DNA of 64,000 nucleotides from Diplonema papillatum (lineage: Eukaryota; Euglenozoa; Diplonemea; Diplonemida; Diplonemidae). Each line of letters opens with the position of its first letter. The stretch's first letter is position 1. A model generated the notes under the pieces. It had not been told where the DNA came from and did not search any database. It was given only the letters and a program-made list of their open reading frames with translations. Made by a program: the position numbers and the translations under genes. Shown here in pieces: positions 55,001 to 64,000 of this stretch. Location of the stretch: assembly GCA_030068145.1 (NCBI GenBank), contig JAPJBO010000004.1, forward strand, positions 124,001 through 188,000, read 5' to 3'.

Positions 55001-55086
55001 ATAAAGGAGGATGCGTCAATGGGTCGTACACCTGCGAGGAGGGGTAGACTTGGTTCAGTGTTCAGGCAGAATGCTACTATCGACAA
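52015..55086 (-). CDS. Ser/Arg-rich large protein, probably one long exon
   Basis: An uninterrupted frame of 1023 codons on the minus strand. It has no ATG near its start (first codon TTG). A CGATAGTAG just inside could be an acceptor, so an upstream exon with the start is likely. Composition is Ser, Arg, Thr, Pro and Ala with charged patches, and it is predicted disordered. Recurrent short motifs include F-E/K-R-C-A-T/S (FKRCASTPAS, FERCATTGS) and R-S-H/N-S/T (RSHSAVS, RSNTVGN, RSHTMG), suggesting degenerate internal repeats or kinase sites. A low-complexity Cys/Ser N-terminal third carries no known fold. Such a length without a stop at this base composition argues for coding. Function is unknown. 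It lies 330 bp downstream of the ankyrin gene on the same strand. Confidence 0.6.
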   Translation of the reverse strand: MSIVAFCLNTEPSLPLLAGVRPIDASSFIRDQHVAGCELFSSPDSGGESDVEECTVLRTSPILIYKARHQEVADHGNELVSFPDVDFAAAGQQCPSSSPAPRCYTFCQHDAFQSGPEGVHVLVAAPPVEGYACTTIDLPIAASSPVVGFEIVATSDVQERVKAADDAKMRAVTCCSEREVPDVLPSRGEICDAAASSSPVHVVLLLPSNMGVHGCEAEDIGSVETAQTSPLCCDDVCNTASSAVHVPLLSLAAKRSEPRDNQPFSPVDEGNPLAPCKGSGIREVVGGHGGAASSAAEEGERCKRSDNEAFCPAEPAELDTTRKGSDTYKVSEATGSSPSLAALPARPSAEGEGGRVKEAGDTDMRGTPSRQTKLAARDSNSNPPRSPVCEAGSSDVSRGSKKVGSAGERSRAARDTSSKDPADDNRARSSLRRQQRPAGRRPSAHLMCRTTRRTCSPPPLLPTGCGGSSIARVCESMRKVVANRHASTRLFSTEARQQHHLLHPNRQASGHPTIRSERGTINQPTKAEVATATSLLRASMKTRTIRKSCCCVGGCSCTSEHHAGTFRSARQGRSLERCATPAKLASARKHTDADGDGNAFKRCASTPASLLRPWRLPANVQRARSHSAVSILHQYSFPPSATPRKLAMVVRRHRAPESTTRRDSTPDGPTPGIAFRRSRTAGSVPTPAFVPPLLGRRSSATVQRGRTPFRCHSRTLTPRSQIFEHTCSKKHPFTDDVADCAASAVHGRTSAKQFKRSNTVGNDEAFVSAAHRAPQHLPSRGRAKSCGRGHPGTATTSETNCASAVGRRQVTETTPTRRTPTRSHTMGCMSTSAPLSLDGRRPQQASVQPGMCSARSHSGTSTRPSHSFERCATTGSLAPVCGRHRNESKVREAPLKRQTTERASEGRVTGIVSTAVSLQPGGQVQVNIKWGIRSSRSGDTTGTRAVPFGKPPLPKAVPVEISSALSLPCSHFSVNPAFVGPPAAMCVSGGGITCPMPSSTPPSLTQRRCAMLVPSEPAWWRHL

Positions 55087-55412
55087 TCACAGCGCAAAAT
55101 ACCCGAATAACTCGATTTCTTCTACAACACGAATGCATGGATCCCACCCATAGCTAGGATTGCAAGTGTATTAGTCCTGTTACAGGTCTTTGATAGATGT
55201 GTTGTGATCGAGCAGAACGTGTGCATTCCCGGCAAAGGTCGTCGCAGTGAGAGCTCCGGGACGCCTCTCGTGGTAGATCAAACTTCGTTTCACCATCTCG
55301 TCTCCATCAAAACTAGCCTTCGGTTTAGCTCCGAAATTCGTAGTTGAGTAAGGCCTCGAGGCTGGAAACCAACTTTCCGCCCACCATCAGTACAACCTTG
55401 TCAAGTTGATAT

Positions 55413-58195
55413 CTACACAGACGAGTGCACTTGCAACTCCGGGGTCGAGGTCTGTTTGCCTAAGGGAGACAACCAATTTTCGCATTCGTGGTTACATCCT
55501 GCCTGTGTCTTTCGATAGTTTGCAGAAAGATACCTTTGAAGTCGGGTCGCAGAGGGTCAGCACCTGCATCCAGCAACAGCTGCGTCACGTTTTCGTTGCC
55601 GCTGTGCTCTGAAAGAACGACGTGCAGCGGAGTCCGTCCTGGTAGTGTATGGTAGCTGTTTTCATCATAAATCTTTTCGGGTTGCTACATGTGCTGTGAG
55701 GCGTATCGTGTTCTGGTGATTGATCAGAATTACTAACCCGAACAAGAAGGGTAAACCAAGGGGAAGTCGAACACCGGGTAGCTTGTGCGAGACTTTTCAG
55801 TACTTGTGCACGCGGTCGCCGGACACCGTAAGCGGGCATTCGTCAGCCCAGTACCTGAGTGTCTTTTCGCCTGCATCGTTGGGTGCTGTGCCGCGTTAAA
55901 TGGCCACACCCGAGCTCACAACGCAATTAACATGTGTATTCCGTGTAACGGCTGCACACGGAATATAATAATATATATATTATTCTCGTTCAATGCTCCC
56001 GTGGGCATCGTATTGCGTTGCATCGGGTTAGCACCTCTTTTCAAGGCTCCTTACGTCTTTCCATTCCTGTGTGTTGTTGATCGTCTACGGGTCTGCGGTA
56101 GACAATTAGCCGTAGCAGATGGACAGCCGATTTGGCCACGGCTTTACCGAACTGAGCGACTCGCGCTAGGATTCGGCGTGGCATACCGAGGAAGTCTGTC
56201 GCGAGCACGTCGGCCCCCGCGTCGAGTAGGAGCTTGCAGAGGCTGCAGTTGAGGGTCCCGGCCGCAGTGTGCAGCGCGGTGAACAATTGGTTGTCGGGCG
56301 CATCGACGACGGCCCCGTACCGCAGCAGCAGCGAGCAGACGGCGTCGTGCTCCGCTGCGGCCGCCCGGTGCAGCGGCGTCCTGCCGTCGTGGGCGCGTGC
56401 ATTCACCTCGGCGCTTCGCTTCTTCAGCAACCGCTTGCAGATGCTCCGGTGGCCGTTCCGGGCGGCGTAGTGCAATGGCGTGTTGCCTGCTAGTTGGGTG
56501 AGTGTGTAACCCAACGATCTTCATCGGGTGTTCTTCTTTGAAAGCATGCAAATCCCGCCTCTGTTCCCCACTTCTTTGAGTTATACATGTTGTTACAAAA
56601 TATCTTGCTCCCAGAAGTCTTTACTTTCTCACCCCGGAAACTAGGTACCAGGGAAAGCCTGCTACACGGGAGCCAAGCTTCACAGAGCCACAGGCCTACG
56701 GGTCAAGTGGCTACCGATTTCCCAAACTAAAGCATCAAGGCATGACGCATCTTGGGCGCTGAATACAAGCTCGTCGAGACGGTCAGCCACAGGACAGAGC
56801 GGACGGGTTGTAACACTGGTTCTTTGCAAGCTGTGGTGGACCGTTCCTGGACCCGGTGCGGCTTTTCTTCGTCTTCGCCCCGGAAAAACGCCCTCTGCCT
56901 ACAGTTAGAGGCAACTGCCAGGATGAGGACGCTGTGACCTAGCCAGGGGATGCATGCTGTGGGGCTTATCTGCGCGTGGTCGCTGCTGTCACTTTTTTGC
57001 CAAGAATGGGGGCACACCACGATATTCTTGCAAGTCGACGTCTGTCGTTGGTTCCGCGAGCAGAATCGAGCACACATCTCGGCGACCATACCATGCGGTA
57101 ATGTGCAAAGCTGTCCAGCCTGTAGGTTTCAGAGTTAGTTGCAGGCTTGAGAAGCCGGTGTTCTTACGTCACCGTCATACATCCGTTACGTGGAATACAC
57201 TGCCGGTTGCGACCTCGTATGCTTGTATTACGGCTTCGAGCTGTTCGTCTTAGTGTGGTGCCTTTGGCTGAGTTCTGGAACATCTCGTCTCACCGAAGGT
57301 GCCGCTCTCAGAAGATCTTGGGTTTCTAATAAAGAAACACACACCAAGGTTGTCCGCAAGGTTGACCTGCGCGCGCCGCAGGAGCACAGCAACGACACCT
57401 CGGTGCCCTTTGATCGCTGCCGCGTGTAGGGGGGTCCGACCTGAAAAAGGAGGGTGCGTGCGTGGGTTGAGAGTTATGTTAAGGCTTTCGCTCACCTGCC
57501 TCCGTCCACAGTTGGCTTGACGTTTGTCAACAAGCTACTTACACTATTCTGTTGTTTGTCTCAAAGGAAGTTGGCGGGGCAACCTTCGGGGCCAGATGGA
57601 GCAGGCGAGGTTGTCAGCACACCACTGGCGGAGACGATGAAAAGCCTGGACCTGAATGCAACTCTCATCACTTTCACAACTGGCGGTTCCTCGAGTATTC
57701 GTATCGTCAGGAGCTAAGTGGAGTGAGCAACCTGCCCATAGTGCACAGCGCACTCTCAAAGTCACGCAAAACGGAGCCACGAAGAAATCAGAACAATGTC
57801 ACTAACATCAATACATGAGAGGCCCAAACACTAAACTACGGGTTCCTTCCCCGGTTTTGACCTTTTTGGTGGATAATGCCTGCTTTTAAGTGCCTTCCCC
57901 AAACAACCAAATGACCAATACCTGTTGTTTCGTGCTTCGTGTCGGGGTCAATGCCGGCTTCTAGCAGCCGCTGAACTTGCTCACAGTTGTTGAAGTAAAC
58001 GGCTTTGAACAAGTCCGCAGTTGTCACTGCGAAGTCATGCATCAGAGGGCTCTCCGCGTCAGCAGCCGACACCGACCTGTCAGACAGGCCACTGCTTCTC
58101 GTCCCGGCACTACCAGACGCACTTCGACGGCTCCACGCTGACGGCATAAGCGAAGCCACTACGTTCGATTCAGGGCTATGCCCATCAGGCGACAT
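55413..58195 (-). CDS. Ankyrin-repeat protein, 6 exons, all introns phase 1
   Basis: Manual splice: 58195-57922, 57440-57345, 57119-57018, 56486-56187, 55638-55534 and 55459-55413 (TAG). Every junction is GT-AG and falls after the first base of a Gly codon (Ala/Gly in the repeat start). The product is 307 aa. Residues 1-60 are Ser-rich and disordered. Repeats follow: ADLFKAVYFNNCEQVQRLL, GRTPLHAAAIKGHRGVVAVL, GWTALHITAWYGRRDVCSIL, GNTPLHYAARNGHRSICKRL, GRTPLHRAAAAEHDAVCSLL, FTALHTAAGTLNCSLCKLLL and GRTPLHVVLSEHSGNENV. Exons 2, 3 and 5 each carry one repeat and exon 4 carries three. The last exon adds 15 residues. Ankyrin stacks are protein-binding scaffolds; the partner is unknown. The start is the ATG at 58195. 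The last short exon is the least certain. Confidence 0.82.
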
Positions 58196-58348
58196 GAGTC
58201 TCCACCCCCTTTTTCAGTGCTGCTTAAAGGTGCAAGCCTTTTCGTGAGACTGTTTTGTGAGCGTTGGACAATTTCAAAGTCCGCGCATTCGTTTTAGACA
58301 GATTTGCATGCCACCACTTGACTTAGTGACACAGCTGCCATTCCGGCT

Positions 58349-58388
58349 GCCGCATCGGCAGTTCTCGCAAGAGAACTGCCGATGCGGC
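58349..58388 (+). other. Perfect 18 bp hairpin with GCAA tetraloop
   Basis: Stem GCCGCATCGGCAGTTCTC, loop GCAA, then the exact complement ending 58388. A GNRA-type loop would make a very stable RNA hairpin if transcribed. It lies 154 bp upstream of the ankyrin start codon and just before the opposite-strand Cys-rich exon. Confidence 0.92.
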
Positions 58389-58441
58389 GAAAGCGCGCGC
58401 TGCCATGAGAACCGAGGGCGAGTCCATACAATCGGAGGTGG

Positions 58442-58633
58442 CACCGCCTCACCGGGGACGAGCCGGTGCGGTTCTTCGTGGGAGAGTGCACGTTCAAGGG
58501 GTGCAAGTGCTTGATGTACACCACGGCGGTCGGAAACGAGATCTTCGACACAAAAGAAGCCGACTCCGGGTCCTGCGTGTGCGCGCGCTGCCTGCACTGG
58601 TGCGACTGCTGTCCGCACAGTGCATTCTCGTAG
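58442..58633 (+). CDS. Cys-rich C-terminal exon, unknown protein
   Basis: Plus-strand frame to TAG at 58631. It reads from HRLTGDEPVRFFVGECTFKG to GSCVCARCLHWCDCCPHSAF. Cys spacing (ECTFKGCKC ... CVCARCLHWCDCC) suggests a small zinc-binding fold. GC-rich third positions and dense Cys favour coding. An in-frame TGA at 58406 means the exon starts after it, at one of several AGs in 58409-58441; the 5' exons are not found. It could be the last exon of a gene that shares a divergent promoter region with the ankyrin gene. Confidence 0.5.
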   Translation, partial: HRLTGDEPVRFFVGECTFKGCKCLMYTTAVGNEIFDTKEADSGSCVCARCLHWCDCCPHSAFS

Positions 58634-59283
58634 ACAAAAAGGGCAATGACAAACAAGAGAGAATAATCAACAACAAGGGCTCAAGTACCGCGGTCCGGAC
58701 ACGCAGACGGGCGATTTACTTGTAAGACCCAGCAAAGTACAGTGCGATGGGATTCTTCTAAACAAAACACAGAACGAGAAAACACAGGTGCACAGAGAAT
58801 TCGACCTCTGGCTGGGGGTATAGTTGACAACAGTAGAAATGAGCCGTAGAGACGTGTGTTCCGCTACCCGGAGAAGTGAGCAGGAAAACGCCACGCGACT
58901 TGTAGTACAAAGGTGAGTGTGTCAAGACAAGGTTGTATTCATATTTTGCTTGAGTCGTACACAGGTATCATAGTTTCATCCAGCAAGAAGGATGCATTGC
59001 TTTTTCACGCGGCTGTTTGGTAGACCCTTGCTGCGGTTGACCTGCAGCAAGTTGTTTGAGCCGTTGCACTGAGGTCGAATCTACCTATCACCATCTAGTG
59101 GCTGCTTGACTTCGAGGGTTCCGTCAGGATAGCTAGAACCAGAACAGGAGTTACGCCAGGTAAAACTATTTGTTGGAGGCATTGCTCGACCTATTCGCAA
59201 ACTTTAAATGGCCGTGAACGACAGGAGAGATACGCCAGGCGAAGCGATGAAGGCATTGGAGACATCGTTTCCTCGATACTTCA

Positions 59284-59601
59284 TTGAACCCTGACGTGGC
59301 CGCAGAATCACTCTCGAGTACCAGCTCGTGCCTGACGAGTGACTCGATCGTTAACACCGCAACCGACCTCTATCAAAGAGCAAGCCTTGCCCCGAAAGGC
59401 GTAATCACATCAGGCGAGGACGTCCGCAAACAGGTTCACCAAACTAGGATGTTCCCCGACGAGCGATGGTGGAAGCTAGCCAGCCCTTTCATTGTGGCCC
59501 TTGGTTTCGGCTGTTTTTGTGGAGTGAACTTTCAGCTTTCTTTTTCTTTCGACCTACGGTTTGCAGCCCCGGATGACCGTCAGCAAATGGACTGCTTCTA
59601 A
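59284..59601 (+). CDS. Uncharacterised open frame with one membrane segment
   Basis: 105 codons, no ATG at the start. Reads LNPDVAAESLSSTSSC and later RWWKLASPFIVALGFGCFCG, a possible membrane span. The minus strand of 59166-59357 is also open, so the strand is unsure. Could be an exon of the Cys-rich gene to the left. 58640-59280 shows nothing else. Confidence 0.25.
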   Translation: MNPDVAAESLSSTSSCLTSDSIVNTATDLYQRASLAPKGVITSGEDVRKQVHQTRMFPDERWWKLASPFIVALGFGCFCGVNFQLSFSFDLRFAAPDDRQQMDCF

Positions 59602-59883
59602 TTCGCAGCACGAGCAGAGAGTGTCGGTGAGACACCTACTTACTTAGCTACGCCAGGCCCTATTCGTCATGATGCTGTAGCGTTACTACCTGGAACAAAG
59701 TACTAATCTGGCAAAGCTGGACCTGGGCAAAGCGGTGTACGAGATTTCTTTTCAGCGCAAGCGCCGAGTCTCAAAGAACGCTCTGCCAAGCTGACCCGGT
59801 TGAATAGAAAAACCTTTTACTCTAAAGAAGAACTCACATCAACCTACGAACACGAGAAGTCGGTCCTGTGCAACCAAACATAC

Positions 59884-62801
59884 CTGAGGCGGGAAGTGCT
59901 CTGCGCTGATGGAGCGGCGGCCCAACGCGCGTGGCTCCGGGGCAGCCCAATTGCCGGTGCCCATCTTGGCGCAAGATCCGAGGTGATCGTGCTGCGCGCT
60001 CCATGTCGGTTGTCGGGACATTTTTCGTGTTTCGTCTTTCGGGACTGTGGGAGTGTTCGAGTGATTCCCGGAACCGCGTTTTGGGAGTGACATGTATGGG
60101 GACAGTGCTGTAAGGGCGACAATAAGCAGGCTCGTGTCTTCGAGGGGCCGACAAGTCAGGCCTCGATCCGAAAACCGCACTGAGCCACGAAATGTGCAGA
60201 GGGTGGGGCTAACTGTGGTTATGGAGGTTGAACAAGTTAAGAACAACCGTCGAGGGCGGCGAGAGAATTCTTGTGGCCAGGTCAGCGTTCACGTGCCTAC
60301 CGGTAAGATCGGACGCTGATCTTATCCAAAACACGCTGCCAGTTGCTTTTTTCGAGTCCGCAACTGGTGGAAAACGCGAAACACACCTGTGGGGGCGATG
60401 ATGGAGTACGCCCTGAAGGGCGGCGTCGCTGAGCGGCAGAGGCCGCTGTGTGTTCGATTGGGAGGCGGTGACGGCATTGTGCTTCTGCGGCCCCTCTTCA
60501 CTTCGCTGGCTTCGAGGCTCGGCTTCTGGTGGATCGGCCGCCGTTCCGGCGCGCGCGGCTTGACGGGTATTTGCACCGGCGACTCCTTCCACTTCGACGT
60601 CATCGGCTCCGACCGGTCGCCCACCAAGCCGAGCGCGGTGGCGAGGGAGTCCCTGGGTTGGCTCAACGCGTCGCGCCTGACCCGTTCCGGCGTCAAAAAC
60701 ATAGCGTGGCCTGCGGTGGTGCGTTTTCGCGTCGACGTCGATGGCCAGGCCACCGGTGAGGCAACACGGCGTTCCTTGCTAGTTTGCAGAACGTCGTTGT
60801 TACAACATGCATGAGAGGCAGACAGTACCTAAACACTAAACCAAGACTTTTCCCCCCCAACCTCAGGCAATGTTGACATCGGACTCTTGGAAGCTGAAAG
60901 CGTCTGGCAGCTTCGCAGCCGACATGTCTCTCTGCGCGTACAACCTCCAGCTCGTGGGCTTACCAAGCGTTGGTTCCACTCGTGCTTTCATAGTGAGGCG
61001 ACAGAGCGTCGCCGCGTACCTGAACATGATGTCCAGCAGGTGGGTTTGCTCTTCACCTTTCGGAAACGCATTGTTGTGCGCAACCAGAAACGTAACGCAA
61101 CGCATACCGGTAATGAGGGAGCCGTGGTCTTTGTCGGTGGATGCGGTGCGCCGCCTGCCGGTCGCGTTCCCGTCAGCGCCGTCCAGCCGGCGTGTGGGCA
61201 CCACGCGCTGCGACTTTTGCGGGAGCGGGTCGCGGGTGAGGATGTCGGGCGTCGTCGTCGGCCCCGAGATGCTGCGCTTGCCGCTGGGCGGCTTCGCGGT
61301 GTCGGCCTTCTCGACGGGGATGCTGCCGAAGCCGCGTTCCGACATGCGGGTAGTCGAGCTCTTCACCCGCAGCTCTGCGCCAAGGCTGGCCTTGCCTGTC
61401 TTGTGGGGCCGCGGCTCCGTCCGGGAGCCGGCGTCGGCCGGCTTCGCGAGCCCCGTATACGCCAGCAGCGCGGGCGCCGGCGCGTTCTCCTGCAGCAGCA
61501 CCGCGTGGCAGCTGTCCCCTGCCAGCTCGCGCGCCCGCCGCGCCGAGCTCTGCGCCGCCTGCGCCTTCTCCGCGCGCGGCGGCTGGTCCGCGGCGCCCGG
61601 GTACGCCCCCCTCGTCGGCGGTTTCCGGGCGCTCGCCACCGCCCGCCGGGTGCTGTGCTTCTGAAAGACGGGGATGTTCTTGTTGTATACAAGGGTGTCC
61701 AGGTGTTTTTCTTTTTTTTAATAGTACATCTGTACTGACGGGAACATTTCCAGAACAACGGTTGCACATGAAAGAGAAAACGAAGCCAACGAAAATGTGC
61801 TAATACAGGAAAACCCCCCCCAGAGAGGTGTATACCCTGTACACGCGAAGAACAAAAAACTTTTGCGTTTTCAGTTTCATCACCTTTGGTCAGTTGATGC
61901 TGATCGTCCGTTGTTTCGTTTATCAGTGCAAGCCCCAACTCCGGAAATGTTCTTTGCAGGAAATACTCGTGTCCAAGGCTCGAAACCTGTCGGTGCTGCT
62001 GGAAGCCCGAAGCGGGAATTGCGACGTTGCTTTTTGGACCTCTCGGGTGCCGGCTCTGGACCTAGACTCCAAGGGTTCGGATTGTTCACTACTAACTGGG
62101 AACATAAAATCAGATTTAGCCTGCCGTGAGAAGAGGCGCCGGAGTACGCCGAGGGTTGAAAAGACCGGTATTGTGATCAATTGAGTAGGCCCGAGTTCTG
62201 CCTGCCAGCACCGCAACACCGATGCGCGATGTGCAACAATGAAAAAGGCGCTTGCAACTACCAAATCTAATGTGCAAATGTTCGGCCGGCGCCCTCTGCA
62301 AAGGGTGAGAGGTTTGAAACGTCAGCGTTCGTGGAGTCGTTGCCGGACGAGAAGGACGCAAGATACTACTTTTAAAATTGCTGCGTATCAGGTTCAAACG
62401 ACAACACCTAGACACCCTGGTGGGGAGGGTTCTCCCTCTCAGTCCAGCCTCGAGGCGGAAATGCATACCTCGTCAGGAACGGACACGGCTGCCAGCCCTG
62501 CGCCCCAGAGGCCACTTTCGCCGGTGCGTTGTCGAACGCTGCCTGAGCTGTTAGTCCTCTTGCTGCCAAACTCGCGCGTCGCGTCTAGACGAGCCGCCTC
62601 TTCCGCACCCTGCACAGCGACGAATCCAGCGCCAGCAAGACCGCTGGGGCTGTTGTGCCTGCTTTGCACCCGGCCTTTCGACTCCCTCCTCTGGCCACTG
62701 TGCACCCCCGCAGCCTGCCTTCTGTTGCCCATTACCCGCGCCACATCCGGGTCATTACGAAGCTGGGCAACAGCGCCCCTCAGATCTGCTGACACGGGCA
62801 T
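59884..62801 (-). CDS. Long basic disordered protein, at least 4 exons
   Basis: Manual splice on the minus strand: 62801-62469, 61660-61108, 60710-60387 and 60107-59884, phases 0, 1, 1, then 0 at an unused donor (GTATGT at 59883). All borders are GT-AG with pyrimidine tracts (CGTCTTTCAG, CGCCCTTACAG). This gives 478 codons rich in Lys, Arg, Ser, Pro and Ala (PEKAQAAQSSARRAREL-like, SGKRSISGPTTTPDIL, HAMFLTPERVRRDALSQ). No folded domain is recognised. One conserved-looking patch at the N-terminus (MPVSADLRGAVAQLRND) is helical. A further first exon may start at an ATG at 63760 (MTEADAGPPTPGRPLPQ), and a 3' exon must lie below 59884. Function unknown; a nuclear or cytoskeleton-associated linker would suit the charge. 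Confidence 0.6.
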
Positions 62802-62978
62802 GTTCTTGGGCGGATTTTGCACTGTATTTCTTGTGGCTTTGTGTTACCGTCGATCCTTTGCCCTTTTTTTTTTTGATGAAGCGCAACTTAAGTTACTTGA
62901 CGTTACGCTGCGCAAGTAGTCTCAAAGTGATAGCATGGCAGTTGTCGTACTGCCGAAGCTGCCGGAAGCAGGGAATTC

Positions 62979-63359
62979 TTGGTCAGTTGCACCTTTTATG
63001 CATGTTTACAAGTTAGAACACGGAACCGCTTTGGTGGGCCCTGTATTCTCGCGGACCCTACCCTCACACAATCGCGCTGCGGTGGTGTCTCTGGTCCTAC
63101 ACGGTTGTGCGAGCCGCTGGATTGCTGCCTTCCTGATGGTGCGCCACGAACAGTTGGTGGTTCTGATGTTGAACTCGCTCCGACGCCTGCAAAAGGTCGA
63201 AAAGTGCAGAAGCAAGATGAGATTGTTGAGAAAAGAAGACCACCGGCGACAAAACTTCCTAGGGCCAAGGAGATAACTGTTAGTACAGTTGCGAGCGGCA
63301 GCAAACGGGCAAGAGACCTGGTGAACCTGGAGCGGAACATGAAAAACAACCGACCATAA
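62979..63359 (+). CDS. Uncharacterised Lys/Arg-rich open frame
   Basis: 126 codons on the plus strand ending SKRARDLVNLERNMKNNRP. The 3' half (VELAPTPAKGRKVQKQDEI) has host-like composition. The opposite strand is open too, so strand and reality are uncertain. 63360-64000 contains only the possible first exon at 63760-63580 (minus) noted for the disordered protein. Confidence 0.25.
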   Translation: MVSCTFYACLQVRTRNRFGGPCILADPTLTQSRCGGVSGPTRLCEPLDCCLPDGAPRTVGGSDVELAPTPAKGRKVQKQDEIVEKRRPPATKLPRAKEITVSTVASGSKRARDLVNLERNMKNNRP

Positions 63360-64000
63360 TGACACTGGATTCTCCATGTCTGGCATGATCCCTGACGTCA
63401 CACCGCCGTGCATCCTCTGGCTGCGCGGGTTTGCCTTACTTTTTGGCGCTTCAAGCCTTGCGACAATTGTCAGACGCTGAGCGCATGACTAGCTGCGCAC
63501 ACGTCCGCCGGCGGGACAATGATCGCAGCGATTCATCCTTTCTCAAGCCGTTGCGATACGATGTCGGTCTACTTTTTATCTGCTTCTTGCCGCAGTACCC
63601 CTCGAGGTTCCTTCGGAGGTGTGCCAGACGCGCGGTCGAGTCCAGTTGAATTCGGTGGGCTGGGTTGTGGGTCTGTGTCAAAAATGGAGGAGCTCCACAT
63701 CTGTGCGCACTGTGGGAGGGGCCGTCCAGGGGTGGGTGGGCCAGCATCTGCCTCAGTCATGCTGTACCGTTTTCTTGTGTTTTTTTATGGACTAGAAGGT
63801 CGTTTCTTCTTCGATCGCTCCGGAAACACCTCAACAGGACTTATAATAAGGCTTTGGTCGAAAGCCTGAGATTGCTCACTTGCCGTCAAAAGCATTGCTG
63901 CTTTCCGGGGTCGCCGACCTGACGGATGTCGTCCAGAACGCGAGGTTGCGCCTTTCAGGCCGCCGTTTCGGCCGGCTCCGTCTGAGGTGTTTTCTTCTTC

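Noticed and set aside
61173..61938. Overlapping frames on both strands in the GC-rich exon
   Set aside because: The minus-strand frame 61660-61108 joins neighbouring exons in phase at good splice sites; the others do not.

Overview
The window is nuclear DNA of a eukaryote. At least five genes can be rebuilt by hand from exons joined by GT-AG introns with consistent reading phases, all on the minus strand: a J-domain/TMEM185-like membrane protein (2211-8946), two copies of a membrane-anchored SGNH hydrolase-like gene (14347-15664 and 23963-25253), a La-type RNA-binding protein (44546-47881), an ankyrin-repeat protein (55413-58195) and a long basic, disordered protein (59884-62801 or beyond). 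Two more long open frames look like host genes: a PH-domain protein (39556-42225) and a Ser/Arg-rich protein (52015-55086). The lineage cannot be fixed from sequence alone. Intermediate GC, introns from about 64 bp to 1.5 kb (4.7 kb where a LINE sits inside), non-LTR elements, a tyrosine-recombinase retroelement and piggyBac relics suit a repeat-rich protist or alga, but this is inference.

Layout. 1-2200: no firm gene, one short direct repeat. 2211-8946: J-domain gene with a 4.35 kb LINE in intron 3, flanked by a perfect 17 bp target duplication. 9-13 kb: piggyBac-like relic, two 21 bp minisatellites and a 240 bp satellite. 13.8-25.5 kb: a segmental duplication carrying the SGNH gene twice. 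In the left copy a SINE-like repeat has inserted, and a tyrosine-recombinase retroelement (order gag-like, YR, RT/RNase H, with split direct repeats) has inserted into that repeat. The right copy keeps the uninterrupted site. A decayed LINE and a second piggyBac relic lie between the copies. 26-37.5 kb: almost all repeats, including a tandem pair of foldback-like elements whose inverted ends are built of 21 bp tandem repeats, an RNase H-bearing LINE fragment, several minisatellites and a dispersed 130-380 bp family. 38-64 kb: gene-richer, with the PH, La, Ser/Arg-rich, ankyrin and disordered-protein genes, three more SINE-like copies (one inside La intron 2), a 255 bp GT microsatellite and two striking hairpins.

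Working together. The host genes show no common pathway and no operon logic applies. What ties the window together is layered insertion: introns and duplicated segments serve as landing sites, and uninterrupted paralogous sites let the order of events be read directly. All gene models here are manual splices from sequence and have not been tested against transcripts.
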